This document shows, piece after piece, positions 1-7,176 of a stretch of 34,768 bases of DNA; positions within the stretch are counted from its first letter, which is position 1; every line of letters starts with the position of its first letter. Origin of the DNA: Candidatus Zixiibacteriota bacterium (GTDB lineage: Bacteria > Zixibacteria > MSB-5A5 > JAABVY01); contig DSEQ01000049.1 in the NCBI GenBank assembly GCA_011056555.1, positions 1 to 34,768 on the forward strand. The letters are read 5' to 3'. Under the pieces are notes generated by a model. It was not told the origin of the DNA. It searched no databases and was given only the letters and a program-made list of their open reading frames with translations. The position numbers were made by a program, and so were the translations under genes.

Positions 1-297
1 ATCCGGAAGAGTATCTGCAGGATTTCCGCCCCTAAAGACTTTGATTTCACTGGATATATTCATTGCAAACACCTCTGAATACCCATCCTGATCCAGGTCG
101 CCTGGCGATTGAACAAAAAATCCCAAATTTTCGGAATGATTTTCTCCCTCTGCAATAAAAATCAACTCCAGATCAAGCGAATAGCCATAAGAAGACATGA
201 ACACGCAGATACAAAGAGCAAAGATTAATACGCTTGATAAAGCCTTAGCGGCAGAAAATATAGAATTCAATGTTGAGCATCCGGCTACGTGGTTCAT
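1..297 (-). CDS. Partial secreted protein with FG-GAP/VCBS-like repeat (N-terminal 99 codons)
   Basis: An open frame runs from an ATG at 297 down to base 1 with no stop, so only the N-terminal 99 residues are visible. A hydrophobic stretch (about residues 22-36, including VLIFALCICVF) resembles a signal peptide, with likely cleavage just before the LDLELIF segment. Downstream, the motif GDLDQDGYSEVF is the Ca-binding-like loop of FG-GAP/VCBS (integrin alpha-like propeller) repeats, which usually occur in tandem in surface or secreted proteins. No clear Shine-Dalgarno sequence precedes the ATG; a TTG ten codons in is an alternative start. The function is unknown. The family reading rests on one visible repeat, and the C-terminus must be read outside the window. 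Confidence 0.6.
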   Translation of the reverse strand, partial: MNHVAGCSTLNSIFSAAKALSSVLIFALCICVFMSSYGYSLDLELIFIAEGENHSENLGFFVQSPGDLDQDGYSEVFAMNISSEIKVFRGGNPADTLPD

Positions 298-492
298 TTA
301 CAAGATAAGGCTCTGGACCTATAGGTCAATGAAAATCATGATCAAAGCAAGTCCCTGAATCCGGCTTTTGACGGATGTGGCAATCTGACAAGCTTCCTTT
401 TGCCAGACGGTGGAGATTCCCACGGTCGTCCTCGACCGGAGGTCGGGACTCCCTCGGAATGACGCACCCTGGAACGGCAACCATCCATCTGC
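298..492. other. Intergenic spacer between two minus-strand genes
   Basis: This 195-base stretch has no credible reading frame. It holds a repeat-like inverted sequence at about 412-463, listed separately, and it would contain the promoter of the minus-strand gene that starts at 297. I saw no convincing -35/-10 pair or sigma-54 element. The closest candidate, TGGCA followed by GC, has the wrong spacing (nine instead of ten bases). Confidence 0.5.
412..463. repeat. Putative dispersed inverted-repeat element
   Basis: The stretch contains two imperfectly complementary arms (GTCCTCGACC and GGTCGGGAC), flanked by GGAGATTCCCACGG on one side and CTCCCTCGGAATGACG on the other. The style, with arms ending in a GGAATGAC-type sequence, resembles short dispersed intergenic repeats seen in many bacterial genomes. 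Only one copy is visible here, so its repetitive nature is inferred, not shown. Confidence 0.35.
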
Positions 493-1764
493 CTAAAACC
501 GATATTCAAGGCTGCTGGTGATCAGGTACAGGTTTGTATTGTCAACCTCGAGCTGGTGACGCTCCCAGTCAATCGATGCGAGAACATTGAAGGCGATGTG
601 ATCGGTCAGGAGAGCATCAAAGAGAAGGTTGAATTGATAGAGGTTGTGGTTGGAGAATAGAACCGAATTGACACCGGAATAAATGTGCCTCCCGATCTCG
701 AAGGAAACATCCAGCCAGAGCCTGGTGCCGAGAATATATTCAATTCGCGGCTCGATCGAATACTCGTAAAAATCCTGGCTGTCGAATTCGGAATTCTGGG
801 CGGTCAGGCGGCGGTAATGCGGCCCCAGAGAAAAGGTAAGCTTCTCCCCCACCGAATAGCGGAAATCCAGTTTGCTCTTTATATAATACTGATCGAAGTA
901 AACGAAATCCTCGGCTTCATAAGTGGTATATTCAAACTGGCTGAAAAACCGCAGGCTGAAATCGAAACTGGGACTGTAGTTCACAGTCAACTCCAGGTTG
1001 TTGATCGAACCATCCTCGATATTGTATTCCTTCTGCGCATCCTTGATTGAAAACTCGTTATAAAGATAGGCCCTCAACCTCCAGCTGGGAGAATAATCAC
1101 CTTCCAGTATAAACAGATGGCGGTCGTACTCGAGCCGGGTGGAATCGGCCACGCGCTTGATATCGTTGCGGTAACCGGCGGCGATACGGCCGTCAAAACC
1201 AAAATCCTTCTCGATCATAAAATTCAGCTTATTGTAGTTGTAATCATAAAAATATCCGGTGGGATCATCATAACGGGTGAACTCGAATGAATTCTTCAAT
1301 TGGACATAGTAGCCCTTTCCCAGATGCGGCCGGGCTATTGCGTAGGTCGTATTGGTTATATAATCATGGTTGAGGCTCTCCTCACCCTTACGGTCAAGAT
1401 TGCGGAGATTCAGGTAATTGATGATCTTAAAAGCTCCCAAATAAAAACGAATATCCAGGTTGCTTTTGAACGATTCGGTTGAGGCCGATGTGCGGTTATA
1501 GATTTCCATTTTTGCCGCGTCCGAAAATTCATGGCCATACCTGATCTTGCCGAAAAGGCTGATTTCATTGGCAGCGTCTATCGAACGTTTGAGAGCATCC
1601 AGGGAATCCGGATCGATTGCAAGCGTGTCCTCGCTCAGAAGATAGAAATCGCTGGAGATATATTCGTATTCAGTTCCAACTGATAATCTCAGGTCGCCTG
1701 CAGAAGCATGGGACATAAATATGAGGCCCATGACTAATGCGGTGACAGAAAACGCATTTACCAT
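493..1764 (-). CDS. Outer-membrane beta-barrel protein, unknown function
   Basis: I prefer the ATG at 1764 because it gives a clean signal peptide (MVNAFSVTALVMGLIFM, cleavage after SHASA). In-frame ATG and TTG codons upstream (to 1803) are possible and lie closer to an AAGGA at about 1816-1820. The mature protein of about 400 residues is dominated by alternating amphipathic strands rich in Tyr, Phe and Arg (for example LTFSLGPHYRRL, LDFRYSVGEKL). It ends in SLEYRF, the terminal aromatic signature recognised by the BAM machinery. It lies 56 bases after the stop of the helical-repeat gene, so the two are probably co-transcribed. It resembles the broad class of uncharacterised barrel proteins; I recognise no specific family. 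Export and barrel fold are well supported, and the ligand or channel role is unknown. Confidence 0.75.
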   Translation of the reverse strand: MVNAFSVTALVMGLIFMSHASAGDLRLSVGTEYEYISSDFYLLSEDTLAIDPDSLDALKRSIDAANEISLFGKIRYGHEFSDAAKMEIYNRTSASTESFKSNLDIRFYLGAFKIINYLNLRNLDRKGEESLNHDYITNTTYAIARPHLGKGYYVQLKNSFEFTRYDDPTGYFYDYNYNKLNFMIEKDFGFDGRIAAGYRNDIKRVADSTRLEYDRHLFILEGDYSPSWRLRAYLYNEFSIKDAQKEYNIEDGSINNLELTVNYSPSFDFSLRFFSQFEYTTYEAEDFVYFDQYYIKSKLDFRYSVGEKLTFSLGPHYRRLTAQNSEFDSQDFYEYSIEPRIEYILGTRLWLDVSFEIGRHIYSGVNSVLFSNHNLYQFNLLFDALLTDHIAFNVLASIDWERHQLEVDNTNLYLITSSLEYRF

Positions 1765-1819
1765 AGGCCTGCCGGAGGTAGTTACCTGACACATGTATGT
1801 CAATATATATGTATTTTCC

Positions 1820-2857
1820 TTATGGGCTAATGATTTCCGCAGCCTCGCCTAAGAATCTATTGGCCCTGCGAAGATGAAACATCGCCCGTTGCACATCCCC
1901 CCCATTAAAAGCTTCTTTGGCCGAATTGATTTCGTTACGAGAACGTTCCAGGTATCGTTGCCCCATCTCACTCTCGCTGTTCCTCAACTCGCTCCTGGTG
2001 CGTTCAAGTTTGGCCTCGATATCGTTCAAGAGATTCGGGAAGTTCTCCCTCTGCATCTGCTGCTCGAAACGGTTGATACCTTCCAGTATCTGCCGCCTGG
2101 CCCGGAGAGTATGTTGCTGGGCCAGCTTATGATTGCCCTCATCATAAAGCTCTCTTGCCCGGGTCTGCATCTGCAATGCATTCTCGAAAGCCGGCGGAGC
2201 CTGGTTCAGATCAAGCTGTCCCAGCATTTCCCGCGCACGATCCATAACCATCTCGGTCCTCTCGATTTCTCTGAAGGCCTGATTTGTTTCCTGAACCGAT
2301 TCAATTCCCTTCTGTATCAATTCACGCGCCCTCAAAGTGGCGGTCAATGCCATCTTCTGACGATTCTGCAAATACAATTCTCGCGCGGTATTTTGAGTCG
2401 CCAGAGCGCTTTCCACAATCGAAGCCATCCCGCTCCTGGTCGAGCTCATATCGAGCCTCTCCCTGGCCTGCTGGATGATCTCGTCTGTTCTATCGAGTTC
2501 GCGCTCTACAGTTCCTCTGTATTGACTGTCCTTCCTTAGAATAGAGATAGCTTTTTCGGCATGCTCACGGGCCTGGAAAGTCAGACGTTCGGCCTGGTAA
2601 AGCTGCCTGTTGAAAAAATGCTCCCAGGCATTTTCCTGCAGGATAATCGCCTTTTCGAGATACTGCCAGCCCTGTTCACTGCCCGATTCGCCCACGACCT
2701 GACGGGCCTGGTCGATCAGCCTGTCGGTTTTGCCAAGCTCTCCTTCTACACGATCGAGCTGCTGTGCCGAAAGACCTGATGGAAGTACCAGCAGAAGAAA
2801 GGCTGTCACCACCCAGATTGCACCCACTACTGCTTTTTTGTTCAAAGGTCTATTCAT
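1820..2857 (-). CDS. Secreted alpha-helical repeat protein, four tandem repeats of about 70 residues
   Basis: The start at 2857 is chosen because AGAGGG sits just upstream and the product then begins with a good signal peptide (MNRPLNKK, hydrophobic to about residue 27, cleavage after LSA near residue 31). A TTG 13 codons upstream would lie inside the proposed sigma-54 promoter. The rest is almost entirely helical and Gln/Arg/Glu-rich. It contains four degenerate repeats at about residues 36-109, 117-187, 195-264 and 276-343. Each carries a core like RTDxxIxxARExL, then LQxxARELY, then TLRARExIxxGI. The repeats suggest stacked helical pairs in the periplasm, perhaps a scaffold for the barrel encoded next. 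I recognise no named family. It is the first gene after the response regulator and has its own sigma-54-like promoter and dyad upstream. Confidence 0.72.
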   Translation of the reverse strand: MNRPLNKKAVVGAIWVVTAFLLLVLPSGLSAQQLDRVEGELGKTDRLIDQARQVVGESGSEQGWQYLEKAIILQENAWEHFFNRQLYQAERLTFQAREHAEKAISILRKDSQYRGTVERELDRTDEIIQQARERLDMSSTRSGMASIVESALATQNTARELYLQNRQKMALTATLRARELIQKGIESVQETNQAFREIERTEMVMDRAREMLGQLDLNQAPPAFENALQMQTRARELYDEGNHKLAQQHTLRARRQILEGINRFEQQMQRENFPNLLNDIEAKLERTRSELRNSESEMGQRYLERSRNEINSAKEAFNGGDVQRAMFHLRRANRFLGEAAEIISP

Positions 2858-2891
2858 AACACCCTCTATTTTGAATTCCATTGAATAATTA

Positions 2892-2908
2892 GTCAAATCC
2901 TGTGCCGA
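2892..2908 (-). promoter_or_regulatory. Degenerate sigma-54 (-24/-12) promoter of the helical-repeat gene
   Basis: Read on the minus strand, the site is TCGGCACAGGATTTGAC. The -24 GGCAC core is intact and the spacing to the TTG of the -12 element is right, but the invariant -12 GC is GA. The implied start of transcription near 2881 would leave a leader of about 24 bases containing the AGAGGG ribosome site of the gene starting at 2857. The element alone is weak; the dyad about 100 bp upstream raises its credibility. Confidence 0.45.
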
Positions 2909-3003
2909 AAGCGCCGCTCATTATTTTATTCACCCATCTCATTGCGCATCAATAGATTGCACAAACCCCTCGAGTATCGCCGCTTTTCATTTCGAAATCT
3001 GGA

Positions 3004-3021
3004 CTGTACGTTAAGGTACAA
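3004..3021. promoter_or_regulatory. Putative enhancer dyad CTGTAC-N6-GTACAA
   Basis: CTGTAC (3004-3009) and GTACAA (3016-3021) form an 18-base dyad with one mismatch and a 6-base centre. The arm extended outward, GTACAAAAT, is the exact complement of the ATTTTGTAC arm of the dyad at 5743-5760. A further half-site, GTACAT, lies at 3038-3043. The dyad lies between the response regulator gene and the helical-repeat gene, about 96 bp upstream of the -24/-12 site, the usual distance for an NtrC-type activator. Confidence 0.55.
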
Positions 3022-3048
3022 AATGGCTCACCAAACGGTACATTTCCA

Positions 3049-4380
3049 TCAGTCAAGTCCATATTTTTTGAGCCTGGTGTAGAGCATGCGGCGGGTGATC
3101 TTGAGGATCTCCGCTGCCCTGGTCTTATTTCCACGGGCCTTTTGCAGAGCATCGATGACCGCAGCCTTCTCCATCTCATCCAGACCTTCCTCAGGCGAGC
3201 CAGCCCTCAAATGCAACCGTTCCGGCTGCTTCGCGGGGCCAACAGCTATATGCTCAGGCCGGATTCTATCGCCATCGGAAAGAATCAGGGCCCTCTCAAT
3301 AATATTTTTCAGTTCCCGCACATTCCCCCGCCAGTTATATTCCTTGAGCAAATCCAGCACCTCCGGGGCCAGATCGCCATGCCCATAGCCGCTTTTTCGC
3401 GCAAAATAATTGGCCAGCAAAGGGATATCGTCAACCCTCTCGGACAATGAGGGAATTCTGATGGGGAAGACATTGAGACGGAAATACAAATCCTCGCGAA
3501 ACTCGCCCCCCTCCATATCCGCCTCCAGATCGCGATTTGTGGCCGAAATAACGCGCACATCAATGTCGATCTCTTCAGTGCCGCCCACCCGTGTTATTTT
3601 CCTCTCCTCCAAAGCCCTCAGGAGTTTGGCCTGAAGCTGCCCGGACATCTCGCCGATCTCATCCAGGAACAGTGTGCCTCCTTCGGCCAGTTCGAAACGT
3701 CCCGGTTTACGCTTAATAGCGCCCGTAAAAGCGCCTTTTTCGTGCCCGAAAAGTTCCGATTCCAGAAGCGTCTCGGTCAAAGCGGCACAGTTGACCGCCA
3801 CAAAGGGCCTCTCCCGGCGCGGGGAGGAGCTGTGTATCATATTTGCTACCAGCTCTTTACCTGTGCCCGACTTGCCCAGAAGGAGCACATTGGCGTCAGT
3901 TCGGCTGACCTTCTCCACCAGCTCGAAGAGGCGTTTGACCGGCTTGCTTTCACCGATGAATGTATCGTAGCTTCTGGATTTCAGGTCCTCCTCAAGCTGT
4001 TCCAGGCGGTCACTGCGGCGTTTTTCATCCAGGATCTTTTCCACTTTGAGTACAAGCTCATCGAGAGAGAAGGGCTTGATGATATAGTCATAGGCGCCGG
4101 ACTTCATCGCCTCGACCGCTGTAGATGCGGTGGCATAAGCGGTCATGATAATAACTTCAGTCTGCGAATTTTCAGCCTTGATTTTCCTCAACAGGGCCAG
4201 CCCATCGGGCGGATCCATGCGAAGATCAGTTATCACTATGTCATATATATTCGATCTGAATTTCTCCAGCGCAGCCTGACCGCTGTTGGCTATATCACAT
4301 CTGTAACCATTATCTTCCAGTTCGCCGGAAACCAGATGTGTCATCTTCTCTTCATCATCTACAATGAGAATCTTTGCCAT
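3049..4380 (-). CDS. Sigma-54-dependent response regulator, NtrC family
   Basis: This 443-residue protein has the full three-domain NtrC layout. A receiver domain (about 1-120) carries the acidic pair D8/D9, phosphoacceptor D52 (DIVITD) and K102 (IIKPF). An AAA+ domain (about 143-375) carries Walker A GKSGTGKE at 169-176, the sigma-54-contacting GAFTGA loop at 216-221 and a Walker B FLDE near 238. A C-terminal Fis-type helix-turn-helix (about 402-443) contains AAEILKITRRMLYTRLKKYG. It therefore binds DNA at a distance and remodels sigma-54 RNA polymerase when phosphorylated. The start codon overlaps the kinase stop (TAATG) and AAGGAG lies inside the end of the kinase gene, so translation is coupled. 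It probably binds the TTGTAC-N6-GTACAA dyads on either side of this operon. The physiological signal is unknown. Confidence 0.95.
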   Translation of the reverse strand: MAKILIVDDEEKMTHLVSGELEDNGYRCDIANSGQAALEKFRSNIYDIVITDLRMDPPDGLALLRKIKAENSQTEVIIMTAYATASTAVEAMKSGAYDYIIKPFSLDELVLKVEKILDEKRRSDRLEQLEEDLKSRSYDTFIGESKPVKRLFELVEKVSRTDANVLLLGKSGTGKELVANMIHSSSPRRERPFVAVNCAALTETLLESELFGHEKGAFTGAIKRKPGRFELAEGGTLFLDEIGEMSGQLQAKLLRALEERKITRVGGTEEIDIDVRVISATNRDLEADMEGGEFREDLYFRLNVFPIRIPSLSERVDDIPLLANYFARKSGYGHGDLAPEVLDLLKEYNWRGNVRELKNIIERALILSDGDRIRPEHIAVGPAKQPERLHLRAGSPEEGLDEMEKAAVIDALQKARGNKTRAAEILKITRRMLYTRLKKYGLD

Positions 4381-5696
4381 TATTGCTCCTTATATGCCGG
4401 TAAGATGATTTCAGCGGTTGCTCCGCCCTCATTATTATTCCGTAGATCAAGACGGCCCCCGTTCTGTTCGATAAGTTTTTTGGCCACATACAGCCCCAGG
4501 CCGGAGCCCTGTGCTTTAGTCGTGGAAAACGGCTCAAACAGACGTTTTTTCAGCTCTTTCTTTATGCCTCCGCCCCGGTCAACTATCTGCAGTCTATGCT
4601 CGTCTCCGTTTGACGTGAGTTCGATCCGAATCTGACCGCCATCTTTATATGTGTCCCTGGCATTGATAATGAGATTCAAAAATGCTTGCCTGAATCCAAT
4701 ACCGTCGTCAAGCACCGGATATTCCTTATCCGCCGGTTCAAAGCTTATCTCAATATTATCTCTGGCAAAATCGGTACGCACCTGCCGCAGGATACTCTCA
4801 ACCAGCTCTTTGAGATCGGTTTTTTTGAGTTGCCGGGAGTGATCCACCGGCCGGGCAAAATCGAGATAGCCTGCCAGGATGGTATTAAGGCGATCGACCT
4901 CTTCCGATATGAAGTCAAATATTCGGTCATCGGAATCCTTTCCATAACGGGATTTAATCCTGCCGGCTGTAGCTTTGATGATACCCAGCGGATTTTTGAT
5001 CTCATGGGCCATGGTAGCCGCCATCTGGCCCATCGAGGTCAGGGCCGAGGCCCGATAGAGCGCCTCCTGGGTCGAAATTAAGCGGCGATTTATCAGTACA
5101 AAAGCCGCCCCGAAAACCAGTATGAAAATAAAGCTCACCACATTGATATAAACCAGATTATTCTTGAATTCCGCCAGGGACTTGAAGAATGTATAATCAG
5201 CGTCAATACCCAGTACTGCCACAACCGAATCCAGGCTGGTAGTTATGGGCGCGTAAGCGGAGATCAGATACATATCTCTGGCGGTTATGAGATCGGATGC
5301 CGCTGGTATCCCTGCCGAGGCCGAGATAAACGGTCCTAAATCATAGTCGAAGATGAAACTGGCGGTATCATAGTCGGCGAAGCCCAGAAGCCTCTCGGCA
5401 TCGAGATCGAGCAGGCGCACATTGAAGAAATCGTAATCATCTTTCAGCCTGTCAAGCCTGTCTTTTATATCGATCAAATCGGGGGCATAAAAATCATCGC
5501 CCTGCAGGCTCAGGATGGCATCGCCGTTGAAAGATGATGCTGCCAGTTCGGCCTGGGCCAGGAGGTTCTCCCGAAATACAGATTCTGCAAAATCCCTGAC
5601 CTGTGAAAATATATACCACTGCCCCAGGTTGAAGAAAAGTATCAGCAATACTGCAAAAATCAGTATGGGTATGATATATTTGTTACGAAATCTCAT
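4380..5696 (-). CDS. Membrane sensor histidine kinase with periplasmic Cache-like domain
   Basis: I start at the ATG at 5696 because the product then opens with a positively charged end and a first membrane segment (about residues 8-29); a TTG-initiated extension of 29 residues is unlikely. A periplasmic domain of about 150 residues follows. Its end (YLISAYAPI, then VVAVLGIDADY) is typical of Cache sensor folds. A second membrane segment lies at 182-202. The dimerisation/phosphoacceptor box MAHEIKNPLG places the phosphorylated His at 231, and an HATPase domain at the C-terminus shows GIGFRQAFLNLIINA, DRGGGI and GSGLGLYVAKKLIEQNGG. The layout is that of ZraS/NtrB-like kinases paired with sigma-54 activators, matching the overlapping downstream gene. 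No good ribosome site precedes the ATG. The ligand is unknown. Confidence 0.92.
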   Translation of the reverse strand: MRFRNKYIIPILIFAVLLILFFNLGQWYIFSQVRDFAESVFRENLLAQAELAASSFNGDAILSLQGDDFYAPDLIDIKDRLDRLKDDYDFFNVRLLDLDAERLLGFADYDTASFIFDYDLGPFISASAGIPAASDLITARDMYLISAYAPITTSLDSVVAVLGIDADYTFFKSLAEFKNNLVYINVVSFIFILVFGAAFVLINRRLISTQEALYRASALTSMGQMAATMAHEIKNPLGIIKATAGRIKSRYGKDSDDRIFDFISEEVDRLNTILAGYLDFARPVDHSRQLKKTDLKELVESILRQVRTDFARDNIEISFEPADKEYPVLDDGIGFRQAFLNLIINARDTYKDGGQIRIELTSNGDEHRLQIVDRGGGIKKELKKRLFEPFSTTKAQGSGLGLYVAKKLIEQNGGRLDLRNNNEGGATAEIILPAYKEQ

Positions 5697-5742
5697 TTTA
5701 TTGAATAATTGTACACCTGAAAACTGATAAAAACAATTTATT

Positions 5743-5760
5743 TTGTACAAATCGGTACAA
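5743..5760. promoter_or_regulatory. Putative enhancer dyad TTGTAC-N6-GTACAA
   Basis: TTGTAC (5743-5748) and GTACAA (5755-5760) are perfect inverted repeats with a 6-base centre. A single extra half-site TTGTAC lies at 5709-5714. The dyad is about 116 bp upstream of the sigma-54 promoter at 5876-5892 and 47 bp upstream of the kinase ATG, so it could serve the divergent lipoprotein gene and also autoregulate the kinase operon. A near copy lies at 3004-3021. Confidence 0.6.
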
Positions 5761-5875
5761 TCTGCACATAAATTTACGTTCAACTTTGTTCATTTCATGA
5801 CCAATCCATTGCCGCAGAGATTGCGCCGCTGATTAAATTCGTTAAAACACAAGAGGATACGAAGACTATTCAAAA

Positions 5876-5892
5876 TTGGCACAGCATCTGCA
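5876..5892 (+). promoter_or_regulatory. Sigma-54 (-24/-12) promoter of the lipoprotein gene
   Basis: TTGGCACAGCATCTGCA matches the consensus YTGGCACGRNNNTTGCW at all but two of its 14 specified positions. GG is at -24 and GC at -12 with the obligatory spacing. Transcription would start near 5903, leaving a 65-base leader before the GTG at 5968 with its AAGGAG. A sigma-54 activator gene is encoded divergently next door. Confidence 0.8.
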
Positions 5893-5967
5893 ATAAAAAG
5901 CGGTGGAAGATAAGAGATATAATACGCTGGCGTATGATGTGAAATTAAAAGTTAAGGAGTTTCGAAA

Positions 5968-7050
5968 GTGAAAAATGCGATTATAATAACCCTGGCGTTG
6001 ACTCTCGCTGGGCTTTTTATACTGACGGGTTGTTCAGACAATTCAGCATCCAGTGATGCCGAAGGCAGCCTCTTAAATATGGACGATTTCTTTGGCGGGT
6101 ATAGTCCAACGGATGAGGCGCCTGCCTTTGGAGACGAGGAGATAAGTAGAAACTTCCCGGAACCAGAAGTTGTTTCCTCCGAACTGAACAGTTTTGATGA
6201 CCTGACTTCAATACAAGGCGAACCGGATGTCTCGGTTTACTCGATGAGAATCATGTGGGGGATGTTGGAGTACGATTCCACTGTAACATCCCTCACTGAT
6301 TGGTCTGGGTCGCTTACGGTTGACACCGGCTGCATCAAAGTGATCAATAAAATTCTGTTCGAACCCGGACAGGATTATTTTATACGGCCCCGCACCGACT
6401 GCCAGACGCTTGAATGGGTTTCATTCACAAATGTGCACTATGACGGTATTCTGGTCTTCATGTATTTCCGGAATGCAGATTTTGACCCGGCCACGACGAA
6501 TGTTGTCTTCGAAACCGGCCCATACAGCCGAACATTCGCGCTGGCAGAGCTGGATTCGCTGGCTGAAATTGTTGATGTCGATGATCTTGGAAACAAGGTC
6601 TCCATCGAAGCTGCCAAACTCGAGCGCCTGGAGTGCCCGGAGGGCTATCTCGAGGGTCGCTGGGTAAGGAGCGGAAACCAGAGAATATTCGGCCAGTTTT
6701 ACGGCCGTTTTATCTCCCTTGACGGCCTGTTTATGGGGCATGTCAAGGGTCATTGGGGAGTAAATTCCGAAGAGGAAAAGCTGTTCTTCGGCAAATGGAT
6801 CGATCATATCGGCCGATTCCAGGGATTCCTCAGGGGTCATTGGGGATTTGACGATACCGCCCGGGAGGCCGAATCTTCCGGCTGGTATGAAGGCAATTAT
6901 TTTAGCGCAAGCCTGACAAATCTGGGAACTTTGAACGGAAATTGGGTATCACACCATAGAGGCAGTATGCCTAACTCTGGCGCTACTGATAAGGTCCCAA
7001 AACATGCCAGAGGATTCTTCCATGGAACATGGAAGCAATACTGCAATTAA
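5968..7050 (+). CDS. Lipoprotein with C-terminal GxFxGxW-like repeats, unknown function
   Basis: The start is a GTG with AAGGAG eight bases upstream. The N-terminus is a lipoprotein signal (hydrophobic 4-19, lipobox LTGC, lipidated Cys22), followed by a Ser/Asp/Glu-rich linker. The middle (about 85-215) reads as a beta-rich domain; I recognise no family. The C-terminus (about 223-360) carries about eight short units of the type GxFxGxW: GYLEGRW, GQFYGRF, GLFMGHVKGHWG, LFFGKW, GRFQGFLRGHWG, GWYEGNYF, GTLNGNW and GFFHGTW. The regular Gly/aromatic spacing suggests stacked hairpins or a small propeller or solenoid that could bind glycans or polymers (inference). The gene is monocistronic between a sigma-54 promoter and a terminator, and is probably activated by the divergently encoded response regulator. 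Confidence 0.8.
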   Translation: MKNAIIITLALTLAGLFILTGCSDNSASSDAEGSLLNMDDFFGGYSPTDEAPAFGDEEISRNFPEPEVVSSELNSFDDLTSIQGEPDVSVYSMRIMWGMLEYDSTVTSLTDWSGSLTVDTGCIKVINKILFEPGQDYFIRPRTDCQTLEWVSFTNVHYDGILVFMYFRNADFDPATTNVVFETGPYSRTFALAELDSLAEIVDVDDLGNKVSIEAAKLERLECPEGYLEGRWVRSGNQRIFGQFYGRFISLDGLFMGHVKGHWGVNSEEEKLFFGKWIDHIGRFQGFLRGHWGFDDTAREAESSGWYEGNYFSASLTNLGTLNGNWVSHHRGSMPNSGATDKVPKHARGFFHGTWKQYCN

Positions 7051-7075
7051 AACCTCACCAATCTGCTTCGCAGGA

Positions 7076-7102
7076 GCCCTCCACCCTCGGAGGGCTTTTT
7101 TT
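7076..7102 (+). terminator. Rho-independent terminator of the lipoprotein gene
   Basis: A perfect 7-bp stem (GCCCTCC 7076-7082 with GGAGGGC 7089-7095) around a 6-base loop is followed by seven T residues. It sits 26 bases after the lipoprotein stop. Confidence 0.9.
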
Positions 7103-7115
7103 ATTGAAGCAAATC

Positions 7116-7146
7116 AAAAAAACGGCCAGGTTGATTGCCTGGCCGT
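7116..7146 (-). terminator. Rho-independent terminator of the prs-rplY operon
   Basis: On the minus strand a perfect 9-bp stem (ACGGCCAGG/CCTGGCCGT at 7122-7130 and 7138-7146) with a 7-base loop is followed by a run of T (complement of 7116-7121). It lies 30 bases past the L25 stop and back to back with the plus-strand terminator. Confidence 0.9.
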
Positions 7147-7176
7147 ATATAGAGATTAATACTAAGCTCTGAATTA

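Noticed and set aside
340..420. Minus-strand TGGCA...GC resembling a sigma-54 site upstream of the partial gene at 1-297
   Set aside because: The GG-to-GC spacing is nine instead of ten bases, and no dyad of the TTGTAC type is nearby.
3742..4635. Plus-strand open frame of 297 codons opposite the kinase/regulator genes
   Set aside because: It is antisense to two genes with intact motifs, has no ribosome site, and its translation shows no domain.
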